64,000 nucleotides of DNA from Monomorium pharaonis (GCF_013373865.1 NC_050469.1:19832046-19896045), one strand, 5' to 3'. Positions 1 through 14,029 are shown, counted from the first letter of the stretch. Numbers and translations: made by a program. Notes: a model not told the origin generated them from the letters alone.

Positions 1-10
1 CTGCACTTAC

Positions 11-16
11 TTTATT
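11..16 (-). terminator. Candidate polyadenylation signal AATAAA
   Basis: AATAAA on the minus strand lies about 36 bases after the TAA stop of the small membrane-protein gene, at the edge of the window. The hexamer is common by chance in AT-rich DNA, so the position is the main support. Confidence 0.45.
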
Positions 17-51
17 TTATATAATTATTAATTATTTTATCATGAAAACAT

Positions 52-522
52 TTAGGAAGCCACTACCTCGACGCACAATGATCTTCTTGGCCCTCTCGGC
101 CCCGGCCTGGGTGGTAACCTGGCGATCGCCTCAAGAGCGGCGGCGAGTGCGCGTTCTTCGGCTTCAGCTTCCGCAACCGCCGCGGCTGCCGCCGCAGTCA
201 AAGCCGGGTCTTCCAGTTGTTTGCTTGCTTTGCATCTGATAAATACATGCATTTTAATTATATATTAACGACAATGGATATGCGACGTTACCAAAGGCAT
301 CTTAAAAAAGAATCACCTGCTCTTATAAACTACCAGCAACACCATCAAGCTGAAAAAGCCGCCGAGGGTTGCGGCGATCCGTACCCCCGTCATGACGTCG
401 TACGTTTTGTAAAATTCGATTTTGACCTGTTCGCGCTCGCTTAGAGTCGGCGTTGCGTCTGGCAGGAACGTCGTCGGATCTGTCGTCGTCGTCCCTGTCA
501 CGTTGCTGCCGACACTCCCCAT
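52..522 (-). CDS. Small single-pass membrane protein, two exons, function unknown
   Basis: Exon 1 runs 522-317 and exon 2 235-52. The 81-bp intron (316-236) starts GTGATT and ends TTATCAG, and joining the exons keeps the frame (2+1 split of an Arg codon). Without splicing exon 1 reads straight into TGA. The product is about 129 residues. It has a Ser/Thr-rich N-terminus with an N-glycosylation motif (NVT, residues 7-9), then an acidic/basic stretch. One hydrophobic segment (about 46-66, containing GGFFSLMVLLVV) is followed by basic YKSRCK. After that come an Ala/Glu-rich stretch and a Pro/Arg-rich tail ending in TAA. Charge bias suggests N-terminus outside and C-terminus in the cytoplasm (inference). 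The start is the first ATG, three bases after a CCGCAG that could be an acceptor for a 5'UTR intron. I do not recognise the family. Coding status is supported by the splice sites, frame continuity and membrane segment, not by homology. Confidence 0.72.
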
Positions 523-536
523 TCCTGCGGATCAAA

Positions 537-3500
537 CAGATTCCCTATCGTTACACACGCGCAAGAAAGGGAAAAAGAAATATATAAGTTTGCGAATTCG
601 AGCTAAATGCTAATACTCTCCGAGTATTAACTTGTGTTTGAGCTGAATGCGAAATGTCTGTGAATTGTTTGCGAACACATTCTCAAAAAGATAGACTCAA
701 TTCCTGAAGCTTGTAAGAGGTCTTTTGTAAAAATGGACTGTTGTACGTCTGTCTTGTTGCATTCTATGGGACTAAAATATAGGAATAATGGATAAAAGCT
801 TTGCTTATCTATTTCTCAAATTAATTTATCGATTCACTAAACTAGCGGTAATGATTTTGAACATGAACAGAACAAAATGAAAGGAAGAAATGATTACAAC
901 GAAGTTTGAAGAAGCTGAACTGCTTGCAGTATTTCAGGGAAGGGAAAGTGCACAAGCTATAAATCACATCGAGAGCATTTGTTTACCGAACTGTGTCGGC
1001 CAACGTGCGCTGACTGGGCTCGAAAATGGAGTGACGGCGCTGAATTTCCTGGAACAGAATAAAGGCGCGCCGTCAAAAGGGAGCTGGTATTCATCCGGCA
1101 GGATTTTGTATTATTATGAAAGTAAGAAAAAAAAAGAGAGAAAATTGGCGCAAATAAGAGAGGAAACACACGCGAAGGAGTGATAGAGAGAGAGAAAGGG
1201 GGGAAGAAGAGGGGTTTTTAAAGAGGAACACACACAAGAAGGGCCACAACTATTGAGTAACAGTCGACGGAGAAAACGAGAGGTACGACGTGGTACATAC
1301 ACATTGCTTTTGTCGGGCTTGGCCGGCTAGCATTGTATACGTAGAGATGGTTCTAGGTTCATGTATTGATTCCACCTTTGCGAGCCTACCTCTAAATGGT
1401 TAGGAGCAACGGAGCATACGGCAACGAATTTATTAAGATCAAAAATTCTAGAATGTTGTTATTTGTTTGTCGTTAAACCTTTTCGAGTTTTTCAGATTCT
1501 AAAGAATTCAAAGTTAGATCTCGTCAAAACGAGCAGAAAGAAGGAAAATGGAAAAATCGTCTCCGTGAAATATAATTTGTTCCGCCATTATTGAGACGCG
1601 ACGCGGAACTGTTGGTTTCAAAGCGGTTTGCGTATTATTGATGAAACTGGACCTCAATTTTTACAAAACTTTAATGTAATTGCTTTCAATTTTTATGATT
1701 GTCGAGTCACAGACGAGCAAGAAGAATTTCTATTCAAAAGGGCCGTAAGAGGTGAATTTAACGATGCAATACGTGCTGTAAAGCTATGTCACTTCAATAT
1801 TTCGAGAAAGCAAATAGCGACCGACAGTTTGTGTACGTATAGTAAAAAGTAAATAAATAGGAAATAAATGTATTTTTCAATCATCAGTCTGATATCAATG
1901 CTTGAGTTCAAAAAATATCAGCGATACATATAATTGCGAATAGATTTATTCAGTCTTGCAACCCTCATAAATTTAGTCTGTTCTCTCGTCATTCATCTTA
2001 ATGTTAATGTTAATTCAAATTAAAGAATTATTTATAGTTACGTATCATAAAAATATGTACCTTTGTTATATTGGAGAAATTATAAAAATTATTATGAAAT
2101 CAATATAAAGAATATTAGAAGATTTTAGTTTTATGAAAAACTGGATATTGCTTATTTCGTTGGTTTCAAAGTCCTATGACGATACTGAATCGACAATCTG
2201 CTCGATGACCGAAAATTTTCTATTTATTTGCTCAATCCAATATTTCAGATTACTGGAAGAAATATCAGGTTTTTACATTTCACTGGGCATTTCGTGCTTC
2301 GATGGAATTTAACAAGCTTCTTCGTTTGAGGACTAATAATGTAATAAAAGGATAATAATTTGATAAGAGGTATCGTCGCCCTTGAAACCTGCTCGTCTTC
2401 TCTCCATTGATTCAACGTCCTTAATCACTTGGGTTAGGTCAGATTAGGTCAGACGACAACCTGTGGATGCTCTACGTTCGAGAAGGTTGTTCCATGTGCT
2501 CTCACCAGTACCCCCGTAAAATTAACGGCGCGGTAAATCCCCCAGAGTTTCCACCTACAGAATTCTCACCACGTAGTGCGAGTTATTTACTATTTGGCAT
2601 ACAGAAAGCTCGAAAAGAAAAGCCTTATATAGCGACGCAAACAATTATCATAAGAATATTATTTCCATTAAAATTTACTAAAATTAACCCCACATCTAGT
2701 TCATAACCGCCTTCTCTCCTCCAATATATTAATTTGAGATTTATCTCATTGTCAAATTTAACTTCACTTTTTAATTTTATTTTTTGTATTATTATTTCTA
2801 TAACTCTAATTGCGTTTTAAGTCCGATAATCATATTGGGAAACAGTTCACAGAACTGGAACGTATTTAATTCTTTTTTATTTAATATTTTTAGTAACTAA
2901 TTTTTAATATATAAATCTATTCCTTAATAAATATTTTAACTTGAAGACTATTTAAAAAAGTAAACAATATTAAAAATTAAATCCTTGCGATAAGTAATAA
3001 TTTTCTTTGATAATTTTTATTATAAAGAAAAATTAAATTGGAATCTGACAAGAAGCGGCTCGTCAAATCATAAAAGGCAATGTATTATAAAAGTGAAATA
3101 TAGCTTTACTATATCAAGATTTTTTGAATTTATACATTTTTTATTATTACAAAATTAATTTCTGAAAAAAAAATGCTTTACGTGCCTTAGATTTGTGCGG
3201 TGCAATTTTTTCATAATTTACGTATTTCATAAATTACGTATTAAATTTTTTATTCAGCAAAAAAGCTATTTTCCAAATAATTCTCGCAGCGCTGTAACAT
3301 ACACGCTGGAACGTGCTGATGAATCGGCATCACATCGCATCTTCAGCTCAACTGCATCGGCAGTTCGGACATAACAAGCGATTGAGCATATCGACTTACG
3401 CGTTACCCGTTACGCGTTCTAACGATCGCGCCGTGCAGCTTGCATGTAACACCGCCGATGAAATTTTGAAGGGGATTACCGAGGTAGATTCTACTGCGCG

Positions 3501-6500
3501 CATGTGCTATTACGCGGCATTAAATTTGCGTACAATGCAGCCCGAGAGTCTGCCGGAACAGCGAAGGTATAATATTAGACGGGGATAGTATAATCAAACG
3601 GTTACGTTCCCGGTGAAGTCAAACATACAGATCGGTCCTCGTTCTTTGGTACCGTTTGCTCAAAGGAAGTGGGGTAATCTGTGCTTTTCGTTACTTCTCC
3701 TCGTCTTTTCGCGTTAACGACAGCTGAAGCGAATTAAGCCCGTAAGTGTAAACCATTTGAGGATCGTTTTGCCTTCTTTCAACTGTAACTTAGCGCTGAT
3801 TATCAGTTTGTTCAGTGAAGCAGAGAAATCTCTGAAGAATTCTATAAGTATCGGTTATCTTATTGTGTTGAAAACTGAAAATGTTCACGTATAAAAAAAA
3901 ATTATTAAAGTTTCGCTTAAAAAGCGTGGTGAAAATAAAAATTACTTTTCCGACTGATATGACTTTCGAGAGAGAATAAAAAATTCCTTTCTTCTTAGAT
4001 ATTGATCTTAGATTTATATATTTTTTTCAATTGTAGTATATATTGATGAAACTTTACTTGCTGATAAAATTTTTTAACGTTGAGTAGCCTCAAAACTTTT
4101 TTAGAAGCCACATGCAATTATTTTAATCGTTTAGATATTTATCTGTAAAATTGAATTATATCATTCAAGTGAATTTTTATTTAGAGTGTTGAATAAAATT
4201 TTGTTGGGAAGATAGAACTTTTGGGAAGCCGCGTGCCAAAAGGTCTCGCCGAGACTTGTGCGGTGTGAACGAAACTTTCTGAAACGCAAATTTGCGCCAC
4301 GTCTAACTTTCGTGCGGCGACCGTCCGAGGTGTATCGACGTCCGAAAACTCGGTCCAGGTGAGAAAGTTACGGAGTGAACGGGTAACTTTTTAAATATTC
4401 GCAAAAGTTTGCGCTACATCGACGCGCGGAAATACGGCGATGTTGGACGTCGAGGAACGATGTTTTTCCGTTCGATTCGGCGAAATGGTGAGAGGGAGTC
4501 TTATCGCCATCCGGCAAACGCACCATTTTTCCTCTTTGACACCCGGCAGGCGCGTGTTATCATTTCCACGTCGACAAACGGTCAAAAAGGAGTGGCGCGA
4601 CATTGGGTGAAAATAGGTCGTCCGATAATTCGTTCCCTCGAAAACACCGTTACAATATGTATGGATTTGGGTTAACTTCGTTTCGGCAATTTCACAGTCA
4701 CGACGACCGAGTCTTTTGTGACCGGGATAGTCTCTTCGAGACAGTATAAAATTTATAAATAATTTTTTATATTAAAGATATATTAAAGATAATATTCTTT
4801 CTGAGTAATATTTTATAAGCTATCTATAATTTTTATAAGAAAAGCGTTGTCTATTAAATTTACAAAGACATATGAAAACGAAGGATTGCAACTTGCACGT
4901 TATTTGCACAATTTTCCTTATTTTAAACATAATTTTTATATTGTTCAAATTTATTGCTAATTTAAATCCCTTAATGTTATTCTACAAGAAGCTTATCATA
5001 ATCCGAGTTCATCTTGAAAGTAAATGTCTTCTTCTATCAGGAGGTTTATTGAAGTTTAAAATTATCGTCTGTTTTAATTATTAAAGCTGTAGATAAAGCA
5101 TATGACTTATATTAGATAGGTATGATTACTATAATTATACATAAATGTAAGTCATTAAAATTAAAGATATTTAATTGTATTTTTTTTGTCTAAACCAATA
5201 GAATTACAATAGCATTGTAATATATGTGTAATTTATCCTAAGTATACAAAAAAAAGTATTTCTATATTTAATTAAGCAGAATGTTTTATAATGTGCTCTC
5301 TTAATCCTACTCTCTTACGACACATATAAACACTATACTACTTTATGGCAATCTTCCGAAATTCTATTGTGAATACGATAATCGATGACTTAATTTTATC
5401 ACTGTACTGTTTATATATCTTTATATATATCTATCCTATAATTTATCCTATCGCTTTATCGCTCCAAAAGATTTGAGTACCGGTATTAACATACGCATAT
5501 CAAAGTGTGTCTATCTTATCTGACACTCTAGTATGGAAGTAAGCGATATTTTGCATTGCATCGACATATGCAAAAGAATTAAAAGAATATTGGGCAAAAA
5601 TATTCTGGTCCATAATCCGATTCTACAAAAGCGTACGTCTCGAAGCTCCATGGATTTGGGTCACTGGTTCGAGGCCTGTTGAATGCCAGACCGTTTCGCC
5701 GATTTTGCTACTGCCTCGCGGATTATGATCTTTACTAGAATTTCTCGGCGATCAATGATGTACACTGGATCATTTGAATATCGAAACTCGAACTGAGAGA
5801 TAGAGAGATGAAGAATCGCGGATCAAATCGACGGACGGATTCGTCTTGTGTTTCACGATGTCTTCGTTCTGTGAAAACGAGATTGCGAAAACCAGCTTCA
5901 TGGATTTGCATATATCTCGAAAACTCAAGTAACCTTACCAAAGTTTTTCTTTGAACATATTTTGTGATATCAATAACATTTAAATTTTTCTTGAAAATCG
6001 TATTAAGACACTTTTATTCGCAAATATTTTTTACTGTCTGGTAAACATTTTAAATCGATTAGTTCATTAGCAATGCTGTCAAGAAGAATGTAATATTATT
6101 ATTACAGATTTAAATAAGAATGATTTAAAACTTAAATAAATTCGATGTCTCATTTGTTTAATGTTTTTTTTTTGTCATAATATATTACAATAAATTTTCA
6201 CACTTGAAATAATAATAGCGTTTAAAAGACCGTTCCAATTAGCTGGATGTCATGCTACAGAGATTATCACCACTAGGGAATCGAGAGCCATCAGGAACAA
6301 AGAATTATTCATCACAGATTATTCCGTTAATTGCAACTTATTCAGAGATGCAGAATATTCTCGTGTCCTATTGTATTATTATTTCCAAGAAGATTAATTC
6401 GCGCAATGCTCACAATTTGATTCTGTTAAATGTCATAATAATACTAACATGCTAGAAATTTACAAATATAATTTAGATTTTAAGCCTTACAAGACGCATT

Positions 6501-6779
6501 TTAATAATAAAAAAAATGTAAATGTTAGACGAAACATAGAGATATACATATAATACATATATTTTTCAAAGTTCAAAACTGAAATCATACTCTTGTTTTA
6601 AAAGAAGAAAAATGAAAAAAGAAACGAACAGAAAGTTCACCTAGAAAGTTTACTAAAAAGAACAGATTTATTGATTTGGAAAAATATTCCTATATATATT
6701 TGTAATCTTCATACCATTATATGTTCGGCAATATGTATTCTCGAATAAATTATTGGAATTCTGATAATTGTTCCCTTAG
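537..6779. other. Non-coding, no gene recognised
   Basis: Mostly AT-rich sequence. Three GC-richer islands stand out at about 900-1300 (a purine-rich stretch on the plus strand near 1125-1240), 3290-3760 and 4200-4720. Open frames inside them (for example 3313-3588 and 4409-4675) are short, have no recognisable motif and no convincing splice context. The islands could be regulatory DNA or untranslated exons. I see no RNA gene and no terminal inverted repeats. Confidence 0.5.
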
Positions 6780-6844
6780 AAATATCGTACAATTAGAGTC
6801 AACTCGCGAAAATTCGGTAACGAGTACGTCAGCGATCTCATATC

Positions 6845-6960
6845 TCTAGATTATGTGCAAAGCGTGTGCAAAACGGGTAAAGGGCAGGGAGTAAAGAGGA
6901 AAAGGGACAGAATCGATAAACCACCCTGCCAAAGCAGACTTCGCTCGAGCGAAACGCGCG
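6845..6960. repeat. Diverged direct repeat, copy 1
   Basis: A purine-rich stretch followed by AATCGATAAACCA and a GC-rich tail resembles 7395-7505, roughly 70% by eye over about 80 bases. On the minus strand both copies translate to a short stretch containing WFIDS, but no larger reading frame exists. It may be an old duplication or repeat-family remnant. Confidence 0.35.
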
Positions 6961-7394
6961 ACACCTTTAACCGTTACGTTCGTCTCGGTAAAGTCGAAAT
7001 GTAATGATATTCTGTGAAATACGAAATCATAAATCAAACGAGCTCGCCATGATAACCGAATCAATGGCGGCATTCAATACGGAGCGTGGATTAATACGAA
7101 TGAGTAAAAATTTAATCGTATTTTTAGGACGGTCTAACAATAAGTAAGGGTATGGGCAAGATAATCAACTGAAGAACATTAGACAGACGCGGACGTGTAA
7201 AAACCGTCTGGAATTCAATCGATATCCCATAAAACTGACTACGTCGCGTTGAATCGGAGATAGTCAATCTTTTGAAGAAAAACAATAACTTTTTACGGTT
7301 ATGCCGTAATATATCGTTACAATGGAAACGATTTAAGAGCGAGAATGATAAAACGTGGATTGTTAATTCGAACGTAAACTGACTGTGACTTCGG

Positions 7395-7505
7395 GCGGTG
7401 TGCTACGTGTGTGCATGACGAAGATAAAGAAAATAAAGGATAAAGAGGACGAGGGTTGGAATCGATAAACCATTCCGCCAGCTCAAGCTCAGCCCAGTTC
7501 ACCTG
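7395..7505. repeat. Diverged direct repeat, copy 2
   Basis: Partner of 6845-6960. It shares the purine-rich block, the AATCGATAAACCA core and the following C-rich bases. The shared core is close to the insect DRE motif TATCGATA without matching it exactly. Confidence 0.35.
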
Positions 7506-7559
7506 AAACTAGCCGAGTTCTGGATAACGTTGTAATATCCATTATGCTCGATGGAAAGA

Positions 7560-10039
7560 ACTCTCGTGACGGCAATCATTAAAACCCAATTTTACAATCG
7601 ATGATACAAACTGACCATAAATAACCTCTTAATCACCGGGTTCACATCTTTCAACAATAGCTCTTATTAATTGACATTACTATCTTTCCATTATTTATTT
7701 ATAATTATTACATTTATGTTATTGATAGTTTTATATTGGTTGAAATTTTGCTTTTTAGTCTTGCGTCCTGGTTTACTTACATGCGTAATATAAGTCCTGT
7801 TATTTTATGTTATATTTATATTTTGAGAATATATTAAAAATGTTTATTATATAATATTGTTGATACTTTACGTACGAGTAGTGTGCTGCCATCGAAATTA
7901 TTGCACCAATCAATGGTGTGCGTAGAATTGAAGAGTGAAAAATCCAATTCTATCGGACCTATAAGGAATATTTTGAAACGTGGATTGTCAGTTAAAGTTG
8001 ATTTAATTTGTATTATTGACGGAAACATGTGGAGCAATGTATCGTCAACGATAAATGTCTATCGACCGGAAGTAACGCGCTGCTGCACCTCGAAACCCTC
8101 TTCTCTTCCTATCTATCCTATACATTCAGTCGTCATGTCGGTGCGCTTCCCTATTTTGTATTCACGAATTCCTTGGCCAAGGATGTGTTCCTAAACGTCT
8201 GAGTCCGCAGTGAAAATATCTCTCTTCTCTTCAATCTCCAAGACGAGATACTGCAGCAATGCGATTCCGATCGACGCAGTTTCTTGTCGGCCTTAGTATG
8301 CACGTTGCCTAACCTAGTTAGACGGAAAGTATGACTGTGAACACGCAAATATTTTCACGACTATTATTTAATAAATCAACAGAAAAGGACTGAGAGATTA
8401 AATATTCTGTTTATTACGCACCAAGAAATATATCGTACATTACGTTTAATCGATCATAAAATTGTACAATTTTATCTTTTAAACTTACTTCATTACAGAA
8501 TACTAAGCGAAGCTCATCTTTACTAAGAAAATAGGAGAAAAAGAATTAAAATATATCTGTGAAGGTTCGCAAATTTATTTTGTGACATAAAAGATTTTCG
8601 TGCGATATTACCGCTCGCGAAGTAGTGTTTGTCAAAACGGTCACCGGATGATCGAGATGGCAGGTGCAGTGGAATCGAAGATCGATTTAACTTGCTTACG
8701 ACACCATTCTAGACAGGTGTTGCCGCCTAACTAAGGTACCATTTCGCGCGCATGGACCTCATTTAAGAATCAACATCTCTGATGTACGGCGCGATGTAAT
8801 TGAGCATTCTTGATTCTCCAAGCTTTCTTAAGACTCCTATTACATTTCGTCAGTACCGGGGTCTTTTGTATCCGAAGTTCATAGAAGAGAATTATTAAAG
8901 TGATGAATAACGCAATTAAACGAAACACATCAGCAAATAGGATCAGTGGCAATGAAAAGAAATATATAATTTCTTTCGCGTTTTAATGAAGAAATTAATT
9001 ACTGTAGGATCACGCTTCGTAAATACGATCGTCCTCAAAGAACTCGAAAATCATCTTCGTTTATTTGTAAAGAAAGTCTCTAATTTATTTTATATCTTAA
9101 CTCTCATTAATTACGACTACTAATTACTCACTAATCGTACACAATAGTTATTTATTTGATTACATTTTGGCCTCAGCCGAATAGATTTATTTCTTTTATC
9201 ACCATAATCGTCAATTTTATCTCAGTTATCAGTACCCGAGTTGCTGATAAAAAAATCAATTAAATGCAAGTTCTTTCGGATCACGGAGTCACGTTTTCTC
9301 TGAAACGACTGAGACTGTTCTATTGTCGTTCGTTGGTCGGTGTTAATATTTGCATTTCATTTCCATTCTGAGCATTGGAAGCGCGATAAATTCGGTCAAC
9401 GGGTTTTCTTACATGCGTCACTGCGTGCAAAGCGTTCGATCGATAGCCAAATAACGAGGAAATTAATTAATTATTACACGTGGTCTGCGCGTGAGGGACA
9501 GGCGCAGCCACGGACTCCGAAAGAGGTGGCTTCACGGGATAACGATTACTCAGAACTTGATATGGCGCGTCCTGATGGTGATAAATGTTACCTCGAAACC
9601 ATTTATTATCATATGCCGAACTTAATTAACTTGAGCACACACTTAAACAAATCTGTAAGTTTTGTTGAATTTAACAAAGAAACTTCTTGACTAACAAATG
9701 GATTTTAAACGCGATTGCTCGCGCGAACCTAGAGATAAATATCAATCATCCTCACAATTGCTATTCATTTCTCATTTCTTTGCTGAATATATCATAGCAG
9801 GTAAACATTCTTTTTATAAAAGGTATGTAATCAATTAGGGCCCGTATCGCTCGACACATTGCTGATAACTCGTCAAATTTTTCGTTCAAGTGCAAAAAAT
9901 TGTTAATCAGTCAGAAAATTGAGCTTGTAAGTAGATTGATTGCATAAATATCTTAGGATAAACATCAAAAATAGAGTTATGCAACTTGCTTTGGATAATT
10001 ATATATATTATTTCGTTTTTCGTATCAGATTTACGAATA
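7560..10039. other. Non-coding, no gene recognised
   Basis: AT-rich with modestly GC-richer islands near 8040-8330, 8590-8830 and 9290-9600. Frames such as 7883-8194 and 9340-9690 show no family motif, membrane segment or credible splice structure. Nothing else can be supported. Confidence 0.5.
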
Positions 10040-10620
10040 TGCAATTATATCGGACATCTTTACACGGTGTCGCGTGCAAGTAACCCCGAAAGTGAGCGGG
10101 ACTTGCCGAAAAGGGTGGCAGTGTCGCAGGTGCGCCGTTCAGAGCAGATAGGCAGAGTGTACTGCGGCTGTTGGCCGATACAGCCTAGCATGGTGCTATG
10201 CTTTTATTTTCTCGATTTCTACAAGCTCCCAACGGTCGGTTGGCTGGTCGGTCGGCCTGCCGTCTGCTCGAACGAAAAGCGTGAGCAGCGGAGGGTGGCG
10301 GACGTTGCGCGGTTGTAGGGGCGGCTGGTTGGGCTGGTAGGAGAGGCAGGTATCGATTCCATCCTGCATGGAGAAAGACCACCTCCCTCCTGTTCTCCCT
10401 GCGTCTCCTCCCGTCCCTCGTCAAATCCCCCGCGCAACCCACGCACTTCGGGTCACCGGGTCAAAGCTCACGGCCGTCGGCTCACTGTTGCTTCTTCGAA
10501 ATGGGTCTCTCGCGACTGGTGCGCGGCAATGCGTGCCTATTTTTTTTTTCTTCTCGAACATATACGCACGGCTCCTATGTTGATTTGCTCCTCTGTGTTA
10601 CTGTGACACCGTGGGATTAA
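10040..10620. promoter_or_regulatory. GC-rich, CpG-containing island, possible regulatory region or untranslated exon
   Basis: This is a clear jump in GC and CpG content against the surrounding AT-rich DNA, with repeated GGTCGGTTGG-like and C-rich blocks around 10,220-10,440. Overlapping open frames on both strands (10,185-10,446 minus, 9986-10,318 plus) are low-complexity and mutually incompatible, as expected from GC-rich non-coding DNA. In AT-rich insect genomes such islands often mark promoters or conserved regulatory DNA. The assignment is inference from composition only. Confidence 0.35.
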
Positions 10621-10988
10621 TCCATCAAGTTTGCTTGTTACTCGCTAGATATAGATACCTAGATTAATTGTTTGCGTAATATAATTGAGTAAGAAAGTAA
10701 CAACGCTCCATATTTTAGTTTTGTAAATTATAATTTTAATTTATTTACAAAATATTTTATATCATAAGTTAAGTTGTAATGTAATGAAATAGCCGTAAAA
10801 AAGTATTTATTTTCAATATCTACCTTTTAAATATAAAACAACGAGAAAAATTTATTTACGTAAAACAAATGATGATTTTAGCAAACAAAAAATTTTTTTT
10901 TAATTTCGATAAATTGTTTCAAAAATTTTTTGTTTGTAAAACGATATCATTATTACGTAAATTTGTTTTACGTAAATTAATTCTTCTC

Positions 10989-10991
<3 letters not shown>

Positions 10992-11056
<65 letters not shown>
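10992..11056. repeat. (TG)n microsatellite, about 65 bp
   Basis: An uninterrupted TG dinucleotide tract. It creates the poly-Val/Cys and poly-Thr/His frames seen on either strand, which are not genes. Confidence 0.97.
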
Positions 11057-11058
<2 letters not shown>

Positions 11059-11592
11059 TAATATCTTGCAGTTTTGCTGTATATACATGTATGTGCAATG
11101 AATTAAAAAATATTCTTTTTTATTACCCAATTATTCTTTTTTATCTCCCAATTTTGTATTACTTTATTAAATTTTTTTAAATTAATTGTCTAATGATAAA
11201 ACATATATATTAATTACGTTTTTTAAACACAATATCCTACGCACGAATACCTTATTCGCTCATTTTTACATTGTACTATACAATTGTCTCTTCTTTGCAT
11301 ATTACTTTTATATATAAATGACCCAATTATTTCACAATTTAAAAAAGATAAACATTTTTCAATCGTAATTATTGTACATAGATATTGGTTAATGTACAAG
11401 GAAAGAACAATTTATTAAAATATCTAGAAATTTAGCCAGAAATATAGATTTGAAAATAATTTTATTGGGCCACTTAAATGATAATAATTATGTTAAGGAT
11501 ACTTAAATTGGTTGCTCGAAACTTTTTGCAGTTTTGCTCATCAGCTTATATACTTATTTGAGTGTCCTACATAATTTTGATAATTAAAAAAC

Positions 11593-11612
11593 ATATATAT
11601 ATATATATATAA
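11593..11612. repeat. Short (TA)n microsatellite
   Basis: About ten alternating AT dinucleotides in AT-rich DNA. Confidence 0.85.
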
Positions 11613-14029
11613 AACTAAATTTTTACGTTTCAGCAAAATCGTTCAGTGTTAGTTTAATAAAATAATGATATCAAATAATTCAGTTTTCACTGCGATGAGC
11701 ACAATAATAATCAGATATATTCTTATGTATTTATTTGTACGTAATAACCGCTATATTTTCAGTTATTTGTTGGCTGACCCGCCAATGGAACTTGACAGCT
11801 TGACAGTCTCTTTAACCGGTCTACTCTTGCGAGCAAATATACCCTGACATTGTCGGCATGATATAGCAGTGATAATCTACGGTCCGGGAGAGTACAATAA
11901 CGAGAGAATGCGTTGTACATTAACTATATAAATTTACTTTGTCCATCTTTCTCATAGACTATGCTAATGTTGTGCCATTTTCCTAAATCTTTGAACGATT
12001 ATACATAGAAAATTAGTAATTTAAAAAATTGATTTAATTGTCAGTATTACAAATTGTCCCAGAATTGCTTTGCGATATGAGTATCAATAATTTTATATAT
12101 TATAAACATAATATAATGTAGAGTAAATTAATAATAAATAATAATAGTGTTAATAATTGGATTCATTAAAAAATTTTTTTGTACACAGAAAGAATCTTTA
12201 ATTCAATTTAAATGTCTCAAGATTGATTAATTATTTAAATATAAATCAGGAAGAGTATACATACATTATAATTTAATTATTCAGTAAAATATTGATTGCG
12301 CTGACAAGAAGCTAGCTATTTGTTGTACATATTTATTGTATTGTATATGGAGAGATTTAATATTGAAACATACAGCACATCTATATAATTTGTTAAATTC
12401 ATAGCATACGTGGCTTGCGGCTTTAATTAACGTCCAATTATTTTCAAGGCATTTAATCAACGGATGCAGATATACCGTACGTTCCCTGAACTATTTAATT
12501 CTACTGTTAGTCGTGCTTGCATGCAGCAAATTTTTAATTACTGCGTAGAGCTTAATATATGCTTGTATATGAGAAATGTTCTTTTTATCCGTCATCGTTG
12601 TGAACCGAGTAAAATTTTACAATATTTCTTTAAAGTGGACGTTTCTTTATATTTGCAGAAAATGTATCTGTAAACATTTTGAACGTCTATCTTTGAATTT
12701 CTGAATTTAACAATAAAATACTCGATATGAATCAGTACAATGTATTGTATAACTACTATATTATTAAGTTGTAACAGATTTTTATTACAACAGATTATTT
12801 GCCTCACACGTTTATAGTTCTCAGAAAATTAATTAAATAATAGAAGTATGAATTTTTGATAACGTAATCTTTAAAATTGATGTCAAAATCATATTTTTTA
12901 GGTAATTTCATTTCGAAAGCTCAAAATATAATTGTTTCGAATATATTTAGTAGATTGTACTAGTTCAATCTTAAAATTTTTTTATTTATATAATTATTAT
13001 TGTAACCTACTAAATGTTTAGAATAATTATGGTACATTAAGCAAGCGGTCATTTACGAGCGGTAAATAGTAATTAACAATTTTATAGACAACTCGTATGG
13101 GAGATTTTGACGTCAGTGGAACCGGTTAAATAATGAAGTGTCGATACTGTTGAGCGTAAATGATGTCAGAAATTCTCTTTTGCGAAGTTAACTCTCTTAG
13201 TTTCCACTGCGTAAATTTCTTCTCTATACATCTTCTTTAAGAAAACTATTTTGAGATTTCTTTATTAAAATAACGTTTGCTTTGTGAATAAGCTTTTTAA
13301 ATAAAAGTTTAAATAAATCTTTTGCATAAAATGTTATGTACTTTCTATAGTAAAATTTAATTAAATTTAATTTGGAAGTACATTTTTAGTTAAAAACATT
13401 TTAAAGTTTTTAAAGCTTCTTATTAGAATAATATATACTTAAAAAAAAATAGTTTCTAATTTCACGGCCCTTAGCAAATGAAAAAATGGAATACGTAAAA
13501 GGTGCATAATGTCTTTAAAATTTTTGAGGATCTACGTATAAGAAATGTATAAATATATTTTAAAGCTGCGATATATTTTAAGATATAGAATGTCTATGAA
13601 TGATTATATATTAACATCATGCTTAAGTTGGCGGGATCTTTGAATGTTTGATGAAAGTTAGGTAGAAACATTTCTCCTTTGAAGCCCTTTTACGCAAGTT
13701 CTAAAGGTAAACTTTAAGAAAGATGTGTTTTAAGCTTATGCTAAAAATAAGTATATATTACGCTAACTCAATGCCAAACGCTTTGGTAGAGAGAAATTTT
13801 CATTCAACTGGCATTTATTGCGCGAAATTGAAGCAATGTCTTTTAATATAAATATTTTTCTTTATGATTAAATTATGTGCTTTTGGATTAGCTTAAAATA
13901 ACGCGTGTTACATATCTGCTTTTTTGAAAAATTACTAGTTATTATATAGATAAATATTTATATAGATAAGTATTTATATAGATAAAATTTGCGAGAAGTG
14001 AAAGAATTCATTTATACGTGATTAGTTTT
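11613..14029. other. AT-rich non-coding stretch
   Basis: No coding frame, RNA gene or transposon end can be supported. A short imperfect tandem repeat of a 16-bp unit (TATAGATAAGTATTTA) occurs about 2.6 times at 13,941-13,986. Confidence 0.5.

Noticed and set aside
5640..5690. tRNA-like B-box (GGTTCGAGGCC)
   Set aside because: No matching acceptor stem, D-arm or anticodon arm upstream; the T-arm itself has a mismatch.
10869..11180. Val/Cys-rich and Thr/His-rich frames across the (TG)n tract
   Set aside because: Translation of a dinucleotide microsatellite on either strand.
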